DNA from: Owenia fusiformis
Lineage: Eukaryota > Annelida > Polychaeta > Sabellida > Oweniidae
NCBI GenBank assembly: GCA_903813345.2
Contig: CAIIXF020000001.1
Coordinates: forward strand, 53,895,885-53,959,884
Length of the DNA stretch: 64,000 nt
Direction of reading: 5' to 3'
Below, piece by piece: positions 24,101 through 36,300 of the stretch; position 1 is the first letter of the stretch, and every line of letters begins with the position of its first letter. The notes below the pieces were generated by a model. That model did no database searches. It was given only the letters and a program-made list of their open reading frames with translations, and was not told the origin of the DNA. A program made the position numbers and the translations under genes.

Positions 24101-25750
24101 TGTACTAGTATATGCCCTGCAGCTCTAAGAGCAAGAGCAATGAATTGCGATTTTTAGTTGAAGCAATGAAACAAACACAATACCATCATTTTATTTAATA
24201 TTTAACAAATAAAATTGTGTTAAACTTAGCATTTTTTAAATCATCACTAAATATGAAAAAGTTGTAAATAAAGTGGATCCTTGTGTGACCCCTATAAATA
24301 TTTACTTTGCCAAAAACTAACATAATGGTAATTTAAACATTTAGAAAACATTAAATAAGTAAAATAGGAATATTATCATTAGCAACAGTGACTTTTGAAT
24401 TAAAATGGCATTTCAAGGTCAGTAATGTATATTTCTTCACCATTATTGTTTTTAATAAAAATGACCACACCCAAATAGACTATCATACAGGGTGGTCAAA
24501 AAAAATGGAAACCCTTACACCATTTTCCTCATATATTTGCCATTTTAAGAAATAACTCCCTGATATTTTGCACATTTGTACATCATTCAATTTCCTACCA
24601 GCCTACTTTATTTCACGACCATAAGATTGATAGTCACAATGTTACAGCACTTTACAGAACATGCCCTAGTGGCCACTATTGCACTGTTGGGCCACCTGCA
24701 CTCGCCGTCCAAAATGTCCCTACTTGTAGGGATATGGCAAGGAAAAGGTGTATGAGAATGACCTCAGGACAATCACAAACCTCAAAAGTGAGATCATCCG
24801 TACCATTCAGGCCATACCTGCTGAGGAATGCATTCGGCCCATTGACAACTGTGCAGGTTTGCCTACAGCGCGATGATGGCCAAACTTGAAGCATGTTATT
24901 CAAAGTGCTGTAAAATTGTGACTATTGGTCTGATGGTCATGAAATTTGATAGGGTGGTAGGAAATTGAATGATGTACAAATGTGTGAAATATCAGGGAGT
25001 AATTTCTTAAAATGACAAAGATATTAGGAAAATGCAGGGTTTCCATTTTTTTTGACCACCCTGTACATATCAATATCAAATATGCCTCCTATTTCATATA
25101 CTCACTGCTATTATTTGAAAAACATGATTTTTTTCAAACTCATATTTTTGACGGTTGCACCTTGGGGCAAGCCATTTAGCCCTTTCGTGTCACCTTTTTA
25201 ACTGCAGACAAGTGAAAATGAAAAGTCAATGAACCAATCTATAATGACTATGGGTCACTTCTTAGTAATCTACCTCAACATCGGTTTAGACTAACTAAGC
25301 CACTTTTGAAGCGATTTGGCGCATACTACTAGATCAATAAGTATGAACAAAATAATATGATGCTAAGATTATAAATTGTTAAAGAGACAATGTTTGTCAT
25401 ATCCGCCAACATAATTAAATTTAGAACTAATAGTTATGCAAAATAAACCATGCTAGATTTTGACAGATCTTCTTTTCTAAAAAATAAATATCAACTCACT
25501 AAACTTTAAAAAGGAGTTTACCTTTTTCTTTAGCTTTAGAGCCAACCCTCCAGCGAAGCACTCTGCTTCCCAATATGTTGCTCAAGAATTGTACAGTCCA
25601 TTGCATTGCTGGCCATGATTCAATGAACTGTTTGAAGACCGTGGGTGAGGTAACATGTTGGCATATAAAGTGAGCCAGATGTGGATTTACATGTGTCATA
25701 TCTGTAGACTCCAACTTTCCTTCCTTAGTTAAATGGATTGAACAACTCAT
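12182..25750 (-). CDS. HSPBAP1: HSPB1-associated protein 1 homologue, JmjC-domain dioxygenase-like
   Basis: Six coding exons on the minus strand: 25750-25522, 14745-14567, 14224-14088, 13913-13781, 13629-13345, 12877-12182 (stop included). Intron phases are 1, 0, 2, 0, 0 and all sites are GT/AG. The product is 552 residues, about the vertebrate length. The N-terminal exon has FKQFIESWPAMQWT, like the FxNMxxDWPARHW region of the family. The JmjC fold of the FIH-1 type spans about 120-260. The iron ligands are H167-x-D169 (NTPCHYDTYGCNLV) and H249 (PKHWWHYVES). Lys183 (GRKRWIMFPP) sits where FIH-1 has its 2-oxoglutarate lysine, so the active site looks intact. The last exon is a long, polar, probably disordered tail. 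The vertebrate protein binds HSP27; whether this one hydroxylates a substrate is unknown. Start Met at 25750: upstream in this frame an acceptor-like tttag/cag suggests a separate 5' UTR exon. The first intron is 10.8 kb of repeats. Confidence 0.93.
15085..16490 (+). repeat. Repeat family copy A, with an internal palindrome
   Basis: This ~1.4-kb repeat also occurs inverted at 21590-25345 (copy B). Inside it, arms at about 15357-15575 and 15750-15955 are inverted copies sharing TTTTTGGCAAAGTAAAT and 'cacacaaggatc', with a spacer of about 175 bp. The outer edge reads 'tgtgcgccaaaactcc', matching the complement of 'gcgatttggcgcata' at the far end of copy B. No coding frame is recognised. It lies in HSPBAP1 intron 1. 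Confidence 0.75.
16491..17769. other. Intron sequence without recognised features
   Basis: AT-rich intron DNA. Short open frames here have no recognisable domains. No repeat structure stood out. Confidence 0.4.
17775..18570. mobile_element. Transib/RAG-like non-autonomous transposon
   Basis: The terminal inverted repeats read CACGGTGTTATAGCATGACG (left) and CACGGTGTTATAGCATTATG (right, complement), both followed by GTTA. They are flanked by a perfect 5-bp duplication AATAG at 17770-17774 and 18571-18575. Transib and RAG-related transposons are known to make 5-bp duplications and to begin with a CAC..TG heptamer similar to the V(D)J signal; CACGGTG fits. The 796-bp body has no transposase. 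Short minus-strand frames inside (17958-18173, 18346-18615) have no recognisable domain. Confidence 0.7.
18576..19400. other. Intron sequence without recognised features
   Basis: No gene, repeat array or inverted repeat was recognised in this part of HSPBAP1 intron 1. Confidence 0.4.
19410..19625. repeat. Minisatellite of GTAGCTGAGTAG type
   Basis: A run of 12-bp and 24-bp units built on 'gtaagtagctgagtaggtag' stretches over about 200 bp, degenerating to 'gtaggtaagtagg' at the right end. Confidence 0.9.
19630..21167. repeat. Dispersed repeat of several imperfect units, ending in a hairpin
   Basis: Units of about 130-450 bp share 'ccggaagtcggatcgaaatt', 'cggacaccatatctcaaaag' and 'ttgacctagattttgaccta' (about 19640, 20080, 20210, 20680). 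The block ends in a perfect 11-bp stem, TAGACTCCAGA (21140-21150) and its complement (21157-21167), with a 6-base loop. 'gactccaga' also lies just before the left end at about 19395. Frames such as 20170-20439 and 20640-20846 are repeat by-products. A decayed Helitron-like or foldback element is possible but not shown. Confidence 0.6.
22058..22135 (+). repeat. tRNA-derived SINE-like head
   Basis: 'tagttcaggcagtagagca' resembles a pol III A box, and 'ggtttggttcccac', about 40 bases on, resembles a B box (GGTTCGANTCC). The acceptor arms do not pair, so this is not a tRNA gene. A short interspersed element fits best. Confidence 0.5.
22300..23340. repeat. Degenerate tandem repeat rich in TGACCTT half-sites
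   Basis: Units of roughly 100-200 bp share 'agatattgaccttgacctt' and 'cacctcatcattggtgatc'-like words. The result is dozens of TGACCT/TGACCTTGA motifs on one strand, including a perfect DR1 (TGACCTTTGACCT) at 23188-23200. No coding capacity. Similar repeats are widespread in invertebrate genomes. Confidence 0.7.
24488..25063 (+). mobile_element. Internally deleted mariner/Tc1-like element with transposase C-terminus relic
   Basis: The terminal inverted repeats CAGGGTGGTCAAAAAAAATG continue, imperfectly, for about 180 bp per side. TA duplications lie at 24486-24487 and 25064-25065. The inside (24733-24900, +) still reads YGKEKVYENDLRTITNLKSE, then IRTIQAIPAEECI and, after a stop, WPNLKHVI. 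This pattern (KVYxNxPRTxxxLKxxI, IPxE, HLxxVI) is the C-terminus of IS630/Tc1/mariner transposases. The catalytic DDE region is missing. The element lies inside repeat copy B; copy A keeps the empty TA site at about 15356. Confidence 0.85.
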
Positions 25751-25950
25751 ATTGAGACTGCATCTAAAATCAATGATGAAAAATAATTTAATAATATAGC
25801 GACATGTGGCAAACTTCTAAAAAGTGTGAGATTGGTGCCTTGGTGGGTTTTGGATAACAAGGGTTAACTCTTAAGTCAAGAAAAACTAAATGCTGCAAAA
25901 TATACATGTAAGTTCATCTCTGGGACTAAACTTAGGCTTTTCCACATCAA

Positions 25951-26031
25951 CATTGCATATATAGCATTGCAGGCATGTAAGACATGGCTGCAATGCATGT
26001 AAGACATGGCTGCAATGCTATATATGCAATG
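25951..26031. repeat. Perfect 22-bp stem hairpin
   Basis: The arms at 25951-25972 and 26010-26031 are exact complements (core TTGCATATATAGCATTGCAG). The 37-base loop holds a repeat of 'gcatgtaagacatggctgca'. It lies about 200 bases upstream of the HSPBAP1 start codon. Confidence 0.8.
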
Positions 26032-26150
26032 CAATTGCCCGGCAAGCGAGGGGTTGTGGGTTTGATCCCCACTGGGGTGAACTGACTTTTTCACATCAGC
26101 CCTTAGCACAGGATTTCATTCTGTGTTTTCATTAACTAATATTGCTTACA
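26030..26150 (+). repeat. SINE-like fragment with pol III B box
   Basis: 'gggtttgatccccactgggg', followed by 'tgacttttcacatcagccctt'-like sequence, is shared with 32255-32370. The B box is clear and an A box is weak. A decayed tRNA-derived SINE is likely. Confidence 0.5.
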
Positions 26151-26611
26151 TTATGTCATCCCCTATAGATCTGATTCTAAAAAATGTTATGATTTAGTCA
26201 TAGGCTAAGGGCGATAGAAATCATTTTTAAATAAAGATGGCATGGTAATCGATCTGTGTTTTCTATAATACTGGATTCTGTTGGTGCTGCCATCTTTATA
26301 TCGGCCCAGAACCTATGGATTTAATGTACATATGAACTGACGGCCCTTAGTATGTCGAGCTGAATGAGATGACACAAGGACCAAATACTGAGATAACGAC
26401 ACTATTTTTCAAACCTTGAATCATTTTATACATGATGACACCTTTCTTGGAAGATGACAGGTACTGGGTACTGAAGAGATGGAGGATGTGGGACTGAGAT
26501 AACAGGTGACGCATGCACACTAATGTTGAACTAACTTGATGGGCAGCTTCGGTATTTTCCGTAAAAGTGTTCAGTTGAAAATTTAGATAGATAGACTCTA
26601 CAGACTTCCAA

Positions 26612-26910
26612 CATGGGCTTTCAATTAGTTGAAAGCCCATGCTTCCATTAACCAAATCATCAGTTCTGACCTCACATACGATGGTTCTCACAACGTAAAT
26701 ATATCGATTCTTTTGTCATGAAACAACAATTCCTCTGTCCAAAACATATTTCTCCACTCGCGAATGGAGTTCAACAGAGCTTGTTCGCGAGAGGAACTGG
26801 TGTTTCGTGACTAAAGAATTGATGAATCAATATTCGCGTTGTGAGAATCGTGGTTCAGGTGGAAGGAATGTAGTTTGCGAGGTCTGAACTGATGATCGCG
26901 TTCATGGAAG
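26612..26910. repeat. Hairpin plus palindromic element in the HSPBAP1/PSMD3 spacer
   Basis: 26612-26641 is a perfect 13-bp stem (CATGGGCTTTCAA) with a TTAG loop. Next to it, 26643-26910 forms imperfect arms of about 125 bp: 'atcatcagttctgacctc' on the left against the complement of 'gaggtctgaactgatgat' on the right, with 'ggttctcacaacg' deeper inside. A small non-autonomous element is likely. Confidence 0.65.
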
Positions 26911-27370
26911 TCTATGAGGCATGTAAGTCTAATAATAATTTTTATAAGAAGTCTAGGCTAGTGGGCGATAATAAACATGAATTTGTGTGTGTAGATCAAT
27001 TATACAGTTTGCATCATCATATTTGCAAATAGACCATTAATGGGTCATAGAAAGGAAATAAATACATACCATGGAATATGTAAAATACGTATTATATACG
27101 TACTATACTGATTTTTGTGTTAATAATGTCAAAAATTGTGTCAAATATTTTTTTGAAAAATCAGCAAAATTGTTTTGTGGCAGGTCGTGAATCAAATTTT
27201 GACCAATCACATTTCAGGATTCAGTCAGTCCGTAAAGAAGATTTCCGCCATTGCTCAGAAAAAGTCATGCCGGTCTGATTGGCACTTTATATTTACGTAT
27301 AGCTCCATCAGTTCTTCTTTTATCTCTCAATTGTAATATTATTTGATACAAGTATATATTTCTCTTTCAA
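26911..27370. promoter_or_regulatory. Presumed PSMD3 promoter region
   Basis: This is the spacer between the divergent genes HSPBAP1 and PSMD3. It contains 'gaccaatcac' (CCAAT box) near 27203 and 'gattggcac' (inverted CCAAT-like) near 27278, and a pyrimidine-rich run at about 27305-27330 that could hold the start site. No TATA box stands out. The assignment is from position. Confidence 0.4.
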
Positions 27371-30300
27371 ATGACATATACAATGACGACTGAAATAAAA
27401 AAGGAAACGAGTACAGACGTCGAAATGAAAGATGAAAAAATTGAAGAACCAAAACCCAAAAAAGATGCAGATTTGCTCACCCTAGAAGGTACGAATATCC
27501 TTTGTATAAGCAATATATATTCATTATCAAAATCTTGAAAGCTTGTTGTTATCACATTTCATGTGATCTATGTATTCGTCATTTTCAGAGTCTATTATTT
27601 TTTTTGTATCATTTGTGAAACATCATTTCAAAATGTTATGCTGAATCATTGTTTTGGTCTTTGTTTTTGTACAGATATCTGCTATTTATGAAATTCAAAT
27701 CTGTTTCAGATATAAAAGAACATGTGAAACACATCGAGAAGGCTGTGTCAACTAAAGAGCCCAGATTTATGTCTCGTGCAATACGAGCATTGGCATCTAT
27801 ACGCAGACGTCTCAACCAGAAGATTCTCAGGAAAATTATCATTAGTGGATTCCCTGCATCATCTGGTCAAAAGGATACGCTTCTTACATATCTTGATGAG
27901 GTATTATTGTATTTTCCTCAATCTCATCATTCAGATATTGTTTTTGCGGCCAACATTGTAATTCCTTTTGGAATGTGCCCATAACAGATAATGTAAGTTC
28001 TTGATGGTCTTTGCATTTCAAATCTACCCAAAATTCGGGAAATTTTATTTTCAAATGGAAATCAAGAACTTCTAATGTTATTACTGCTTTCCTTATTTGC
28101 AAATATAATACTTGGCATTATGCTTGATTCTTTTGGTATATCGTTTCATTTCTGAGATGAGCTATATGCGCAATGGAACCTTACTTGGTTGCAAGAAACA
28201 AAAATTGCAGTAATGAGTGCCCTGTTGGTTCTTTCATGGATCTCTTTCCATATCATTTTTTAATTCTTTATGCTAAATTGAAATAAACAATGAAAGTCTG
28301 CTCATTGGTAAGGATGTAAGTACACATGTATTAAACTTAGGTTCATGCTTTGTATTAGTAAGATATTCTGTCAACTTTGTGCTTTTCACCATATTGAATG
28401 GGTTGCTACTGCTATCATTATGTATTCCTAAAATAAACAATAGTTTAAGGTATGACATTTCAGAAAGACATTTTACCTAACTCTCAACAACAGCCAATTG
28501 TTATTCTACCATTTCTTAGGTTATGGAAACTGATGAAAATGGCCATCCATTTCGTTTGAGAACAGGCAAAAATCCAGTCCTTCTACCAGAGATAGAGAGC
28601 TACCTACATTTACTGCTTGTCATGTACCTGATAGATCAAAAGAAATTCAAAGAGGTGAGAGAGGTGTTTTGTCACATTATACCAACAACTGTAGCTTTGA
28701 TGTAATAGAACTGTTAAAGGCAGAATCAGGTCTATAGGGGTGACAAAATTACAAGCAACATGTACAATTGACCTACCATTCTATTCCTTACTATCTCAAA
28801 TACAATATCTCCCAAAAGATTCTTGATATGTTATAAATTGGCGAAGTTATAATGTATTCAAAGTGCAAAAATGGTTGAAAAATGTTTAAATTCTCCTAAA
28901 TAATAAGAATGGTTACCATTCTTATAGAAAAATAATATATTATTGTAAAAATCTTTAGTCTTCCTGAAATAAAGTGTGCACCTAATAGATTTTTAGAAAA
29001 TAGACATAAAAAGGTTTATGTCTTGTTTGTGTCTCAACAATGTAGATGTTATTATATAGTGTCTGAATGTTGTATTATGGTATTTCTAGGCTGTCAAGTG
29101 TTCGGATAATCTCATAGAAAAGGTGACATCTCTAAACAGAAGGACTATAGACATGCTTGCCGCTAAGTGCTATTTCTACCATGCCAGGGTTTATGAGTTA
29201 ACAGATCAACTAGATAAAGTCAGAAGGTAAATAAAATACATTTCTGTCTATATATTTTTTTAAAGCAACACACCAGATCAATCTCATCCATGTAAAGGGT
29301 TTTTGTTATCTGACATAACTCAGACTGTAAACAGTACTCTTGGTGCCAGCTTAGATTATAACCACATAGCACAAAAATGGATTTATTTCCTATCAATGGA
29401 AAAATGACAGTGTATTACCACCTCACAAACAATTTTAAGACATACATCTATTGAGATAAGAAGTTTGCATGATGGTGCTTCAGTGATGTTTTACATCGTT
29501 CTGATTGGTGTTTCAGTTTTCTCCACCAAAGACTGCGCACATCTACTCTCCGATCTGACTATGAGGGACAGGCCACACTACAAAACCTCCTGCTTAGAAA
29601 CTACTTGGTGTACAACCTCTACGATCAAGCAGACAAACTAGTATCAAAGTCTACTTTTCCAGAAAATGCATCAAATAATGAATGGGCTAGATTCTTGTAT
29701 TATTTAGGTAAGAGTCGATCGAATTTGGAAAAAGCAGGAAATTATGTTCAGCAGTTTATACATCATCCAATCACAGGGCTTCAAAATCCAGAATATATTC
29801 TTTCTTTTGCCCCCTGCGATAAGCAGTTAGCCTTTCCCCGATTAAGAACTCGCAATCTGATTGGCTGTCGCAACACTGCGACAGAAATCATGTATAAGTC
29901 ATTGCGCATAATTAGATCACATGATTCAGTTTAATCTGGCGCTTCCAAATTGGGTATAGCAGGGGGAAGGAGGTACGGATTCTGGTTACCTGGTTAGAAG
30001 GATGCAGTTTATAGTAAACAGTTAATTGGATCAGAAACCTAGGTTTGTTTGATGAGCAATGATACAAATTACTATTGGGGCAATTTTTACATCAGTATAG
30101 TAGCATAAGAGGGGTCCAAACCAACATGCTTTTATTCTTGCTCCTATATGTTAAATCATTTTGGTGGTGTCAGAATCATATTTTATCAGTACATGTTATG
30201 TAAGAAGCTCGACTTACATTTACATTTGCACTGGTAGTTGATTAAAACCACAATAAAACAAAGCAGGTCACTAAGGAAATATTAAAAAAAAGCCAACGTT

Positions 30301-33300
30301 ATTAGTTATTTGTTGCCAAATATAACAATACAGCACAAGATAATGCAACAGTTCGAGCAAAGGAATTTGATCCTTTTTCTGAAAGTTTTTAATTGGTAAT
30401 AAATGGAAAGCTTCACATAACACATAGAGCTAAAAATGCAGGAAATGTGAAAAATCGAAACAAAATGTCCTTTAGGATTAGTAAATTAGTTTTTCTTTTA
30501 ATTCAGGGAGAATCAAAGCCATGCAGTTGGAATACTCTGAAGCACATAAAAATCTCCTCCAAGCAATAAGAAAGGCTCCTCAACATACTGCAGTAGGATT
30601 CAAACAAACAGTAAGTCACTCATACTTAATTGTCATCATATTTAATGACCAGAGATGTTTATAAAGTATTTGATGTGACATTGGCGATGTTTCACTACCC
30701 TGCAGACAATTTTAGTTTTTATTCAAAAATTGCAGATGAAACTCTCTTGAAAGAACCAAAAATCAAACTATTGGAAGGAACCATGAAATACATTTTTATT
30801 GCAAAATAATTGAATGTTTTTTAATGACTTTTTTCAGGTCCAAAAATTAGCCATTACAGTAGAACTTTTACTCGGAGATATTCCAGACAGATCTATATTT
30901 CGACAGACATCCATGAGGAAAACTTTAGCTCCATATTTTCAACTAACACAAGGTAATTGAATTAATTGTGCATTTACATAAGATATGCAAAGTGCACTCA
31001 TGTACTACGGAAAAAGACTAGTTTGGAAATATATCTTGTTAAATGTTAATTTACGCATACGCTTTACATGTGTTGAACTTCTTTCTTTGACACTTCTACC
31101 TCCTACTAAAGGATATGATCTTCAGTTTTCTTTCCACACATATTCTCAAAAATACTTGACTGTAATGATCAAAATAAAGTTGTTATATTTTGATGAGACT
31201 AAATTGGAGAAATATCAATAATTCAGTTCAATAAATAACAAGAGAATACGCTAAATTATAATCCACTGGTATTTATTGATGATGCTAATAATCACAATAT
31301 ATTTACAGCCGTGAGGAAAGGTAGTTTATCAGACTTCAGTAAAGTACTAGAAAATTATGGTGAGAAATTTGCCCAAGAGGACACCTATACATTAATCATC
31401 AGACTACGACACAATGTCATCAAGACGGGTGTAAGGATGATCAACTTGTCGTATTCTCGAATATCTCTGAGTGACATTGCACAGAAGTTGATGCTTGACA
31501 GTCCAGAGGATGCCGAATTTATTGTAGCTAAGGTATTGAAAATGTACTAGTAGAGGAGATTTGTTAGAGGATGATATTATGTTTGAGGATTTAAGCACAG
31601 GACTCAATGAATTGATGATTTTCGATCACTGGATGGATTCTATCTCGCAGTGACATCACAATTAGGCCACATTGCTATACCTGTTTGATTTTGAGAGATT
31701 ATCTTCTGTATTTCATACTTTATTGATTTATTTTTCACAAAAGTGTTTGATTTGACTAGATAATCATTCATTCTAAGCACATGCCAAGTCTAAGACCTTA
31801 CTGACATGATTTAGATAGCTGTTAAGCGGAATTTGATATAGTGAATTTTTTACTAAATCATGAATTATGTTTTGTAGGCCATTAGAGATGGTGTAATAGA
31901 GGCTGTGATCAACCATGAAGAGGGCTATGTGCAGTCCAAAGAGAACATTGATATATACAGCACAAGGGAACCTATGTCAGCCTTACATCAGAGAATCAGA
32001 TTCTGCCTTGACATTCACAATCAATCTGTAAAGGTGAGTTGATAAGCCACACCAAATCCAAAAACTGAACCTGCTCCAAAATGAAAAAGATCTTTATTAT
32101 GGAAACACTTTCGGCACCCCACTATAATGGGAATAACAAAGAAGGAAAATACCTTATGCCTTAATCCTAAGGTAAAAATATATATTTCACACATAGTTTA
32201 ACACTCTTGAATTTGACTGCAATGGTTGCCATATCTGTATATGAAATATTGTATTGTATTGTATCTCAGTGGAAGGATACTTTCCATGATTGCTAGGGAT
32301 TGGGACTTAATTTCCACTGGGTTGGACTGACTTTTCACATCAGCTCTTATCAGGAATTCATTTCTATACAAAAATTATGATACTATTTCTTCTTTTCAGG
32401 CAATGAGGTTCCCTCCCAAATCCTATAACAAAGATCTGGAATCAGCAGAGGTAAGTGTTTCTTTATATTAGAATAGAACAAGACTACAAGGAGGGGGCTC
32501 TGGGTCTTCTTCTAGAATATGTGTAAATTATGAATCATATCCAGCTATTGTGGTGGTAAACAAAAGATTCAAAGATGGTCTTGCACGGCACTTAATTCTT
32601 CATATAATTTCTCATGTTTCATAAATGAGGTACAAAATGTCATTTCTTAACTGAAAAATGCAGAAAATTTTTTAGTTCTTTTATTTTTAGAAAGCAAGTA
32701 GCTCAAGGTCTTGTGAAAGATTTGATTCTCTAATAAAGTTTTGGTAACAGGGCTGCATGGTAGTGATTTGGTAATTGACTAATTGTGTACACAGAGAACT
32801 TTGTGCCATATTTTAAACAACACTTTATATGCCCTCTAAGATCAAGACCATGCATATTCCCCACTATGTACAACCACATGAATGGGAATATATATATTTG
32901 GTAGGGTGAATTCATGTGAGACCATACTATTATCTCATCATCAGCCTTTCGGGATTAATAAAATATATAAATACAGATATTTAGAACACTCACAAGTAAT
33001 TCAGATTCCAAATTTTTTAAATGTCAATTTTTACAGATACAGTAAATAAATTTGAGATGAGATTCCAATCTCATTCAGGGTTGGTCAGGTAATTAGTAAA
33101 GATTATTCCAAAGAAAATGCTCTTACAATTTAGTAGTAGAAAGAAGTATGAACCAGTATGATGTATGAACCAGTGCACATTTTATATCCATCAGTTTTTT
33201 TAGGGACTTAATAATTAAGAATAATTAGTCCAGTCTGTGGCCTTCAAATGAGATATCTGTCCCATGTTTCAAATGAGATATCTGTCCCATGTTTCAAATG

Positions 33301-36300
33301 AGATATCTGTCCCATGTTTCAAATGTCTTCGCCAACAATCTTTCAATTAAAGATATTTCTCTGTTGCACTATATCCTTACCCTGCTCGCACTCTAGTTAT
33401 GTCACCACCAAAAAGTGGTGACATATTGTTATGGTCTCCGTTTTTTGTGACGGCAGTTGGTGATCGGCAGTTGGCGATCGGCGGTTGGCGTCTGTAACAA
33501 ATTCTTAAAACTTCCAATAACTTAAGAAATACTGTTTAGACTGACTTCAGGTTTTTCAAAATCATCTACTAGTTTCCAGAGGTTCAAATCTGACTTTATA
33601 TACAAGATTTGACCTTGAGGTCTTTTTTCAACTTGCTTCAAATTGACAATTTCTTTTTTCAAAATCATCTATGAGTTATCAGAAGTTCAAATCTGACTTT
33701 AGATTTGAGATTTGACCTTCATTGACCTTCTCAAGGTCAAAAAGGTATTTTTTTCAACTTGCTTCAAACTTAGCAACTTTTTCAAAATCATCTAGAAGTT
33801 CTCAAAAGTTCAAATCTGACTATAGATTTGACCTTCAATGACATTCTCAAGGTCAAAAAAATATTTGACCTCAAGGTCAAAAAGGTATTTTCCAACTTGC
33901 TTCAAATTGACCAATTTTTTTCAAAATCATCTACAAGTTCTCAGAAGTTCAAATCTGTCTTTAGATTGAACTAATAATATTATGAGCAACTAGGTGGTGA
34001 CATTTTGTCATGTCAATGCCTTGATACAAACTATCATCTGCCTAGTAAAGACTATATTTCAGTTTAGCAGCACGGCCCCCATGACTAGTGCATGAGCCAT
34101 GAATCATTTCAAACCTATTGCACTGACCTTTTCTCAACCAATCAGCAAGCTGGAATGAACACTTGCTAAATGCGTGCTCATTAACTCATTAAGCTCATTA
34201 TCACGACAGAAAAATGACCATATTGTATATAGAAAAGTCATCTGTCATCTCTGGATCTTTAAACTGAAGGAGTGAAAAGGTGAATTTGAAGGAATACAAA
34301 GTGAACTATATCCTAATTGTGAAATCTTAAAATCCTAAAACTTCACCATATTTTCTACATACTGAAGTTTACATGTAACTTACATTCAGACTACCATAAA
34401 AGCTATATTTGAGACCATTTGCTGTTTGGATTTTAGGTTTAAAGATGTAACTTCAAGATAGATGTCACCTTCATTTTTTTTATTGAATTTGTAGTCAAAA
34501 GAAAATGTTAATAGATAGAGCTTATTTGCTGACATCAACTTTATAGTGTTTAAACCCTTTCATGAAAGTTAAAAATTAATTCTTGTGAACTTAAAAGGTC
34601 TGGATTTCCAACACTAGCAGACCAGTCTAGCCATCCCCTCCCCTTCCCATTAGTATCTCCTATTAAGTTTACATTTGCCAAAGATCTAATGGACGGACGG
34701 CCCTTTATAATCCACCACACTTGTGTGTCAATATAGATCTGACCTTACGTTTTATTTGAGACACTGAATGACTATTTAGAAGTCATGTCAGAAAGTACCA
34801 AATTGATGATTTTTTATTTTTTTATTTTTGTTTATATATCTGCCAGTGTGGCATGTTGACATCTCATGGGGACATTACTATCCAGACTGTTTGTTTTATT
34901 ATTTGTTTTTACTGGCATACCTCCAGACCTCCACGCATTTCACTAAAGTTCAACTTCATAATATATGCTCTATGTATTATGTAGAACAAAATGCAGTATC
35001 GATTCTAGGGTTGACCCCGCCCCTGCCATAAAAATGCTGTTTATTTATTGAGAAATGCCATATTATACATGTACAAGTATATGTATCCTTTCAAAAATAT
35101 TCAAGGGTGGGAAATATTGAATCCAAATGATGGATTCCTTTTGATATTGGTGCAGCTGTCATCAAAAATGATGCTTTAAAAAGAATTGTGATCAGGAATC
35201 TAGGCAGTATACTTTGACTTTTTGGTTCACCAAAGTAGGACATATGATTGATTGAACTTTTGGTAGTTGATCCTTCCCAGGGTCATTGAACTGTTTTATG
35301 AAAGGTACTGTAACCAATAAAATCCAATGGAGCACTTGGGTCCAGTGGTGCCAGTCAGAAGAGATCAAAAAATTAATAACACGTTATGAAAGGATATAAT
35401 TTTATAACCTAATCCTGGTTGTTTAAAAACATCCTGTTCTACCTTAGTATATCTCTGATTGTGTACTAAATAACCTGGTAGAGGGCAGTATATTTCCACT
35501 GGGTACACTGTCAGAACAGGATTCAAATGTTTTTTTAGTACATAAAGATACCCAGATATTCCATTATCCTATGACATTTCACTGTTAGAATCCTTTATTT
35601 TATTGAAATAGAAACCCAGTCATTTAAAAGATGGCAGTTGTGTTCATTTTGATGATTTCATGAAATAATTGAAATTCATTGAACTTCCCTCTAAACACTC
35701 ACTTCCTATTATACAGGATATTGGTTGTGAAATTCAATGACATGAAAAAAAGTTCAAACATACAGTATAACAAAAATACTTCCTTATCACATGTCACTTA
35801 TATGTGAACATAATAAAATTTTAGTTTCATTTTATTTTACATGTACATGTCAAAAGGACTTGAGATAAACCATAGATATGCTTATAAAGCACTTAAATCA
35901 TGCATATTATGAGTGTATTGGTTATGAGATAACTAATTTGTCCTCCCCACCCTTATTGCACATGGCAATTACCCAGCAGGAACTAGCTGGATGATAATGA
36001 GTTGTGTGCCTTGAATTGTATTCAGCTTGTAGGCTTGGGGAGGCCTACTTATGCATAATTAACATCTCTCCACTGTTGAACATATGCTGTAGGGTTACAC
36101 ATACTGGTCGTTCAGAGTTGAAATAAAAAACACTCCCTATAGCCTAGTAGCATAATTTGGTATTTCTGTATTTTAACTCTTAGGGTTATATCAGGTCCTA
36201 GTAGTCCATTGTTCACTAATTTCCAAAATATGTACGTGTGGAATTTCAGTAGGGAGGAATGGGAAGTATAAGTAATGGTGTGAGATTTGTTTGATTTATT

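Larger units (their letters stand above)
21590..25345 (-). repeat. Repeat family copy B, inverted relative to copy A and interrupted
   Basis: 21590-21935 matches the complement of 16145-16490, and 23880-25345 matches the complement of 15085-15957. About 1.95 kb of other repeats (21936-23879) sits between. The palindrome arms seen in copy A recur at about 23985-24085 and 24265-24485. A mariner relic is nested at 24488-25063. Both copies lie in HSPBAP1 intron 1, so the transcript could fold back on itself. Confidence 0.7.

Noticed and set aside
29605-29934. Alternative 109-codon protein
   Set aside because: Its first half is PSMD3 exon 29517-29707 and the rest is read-through into the intron after a good donor at 29708.
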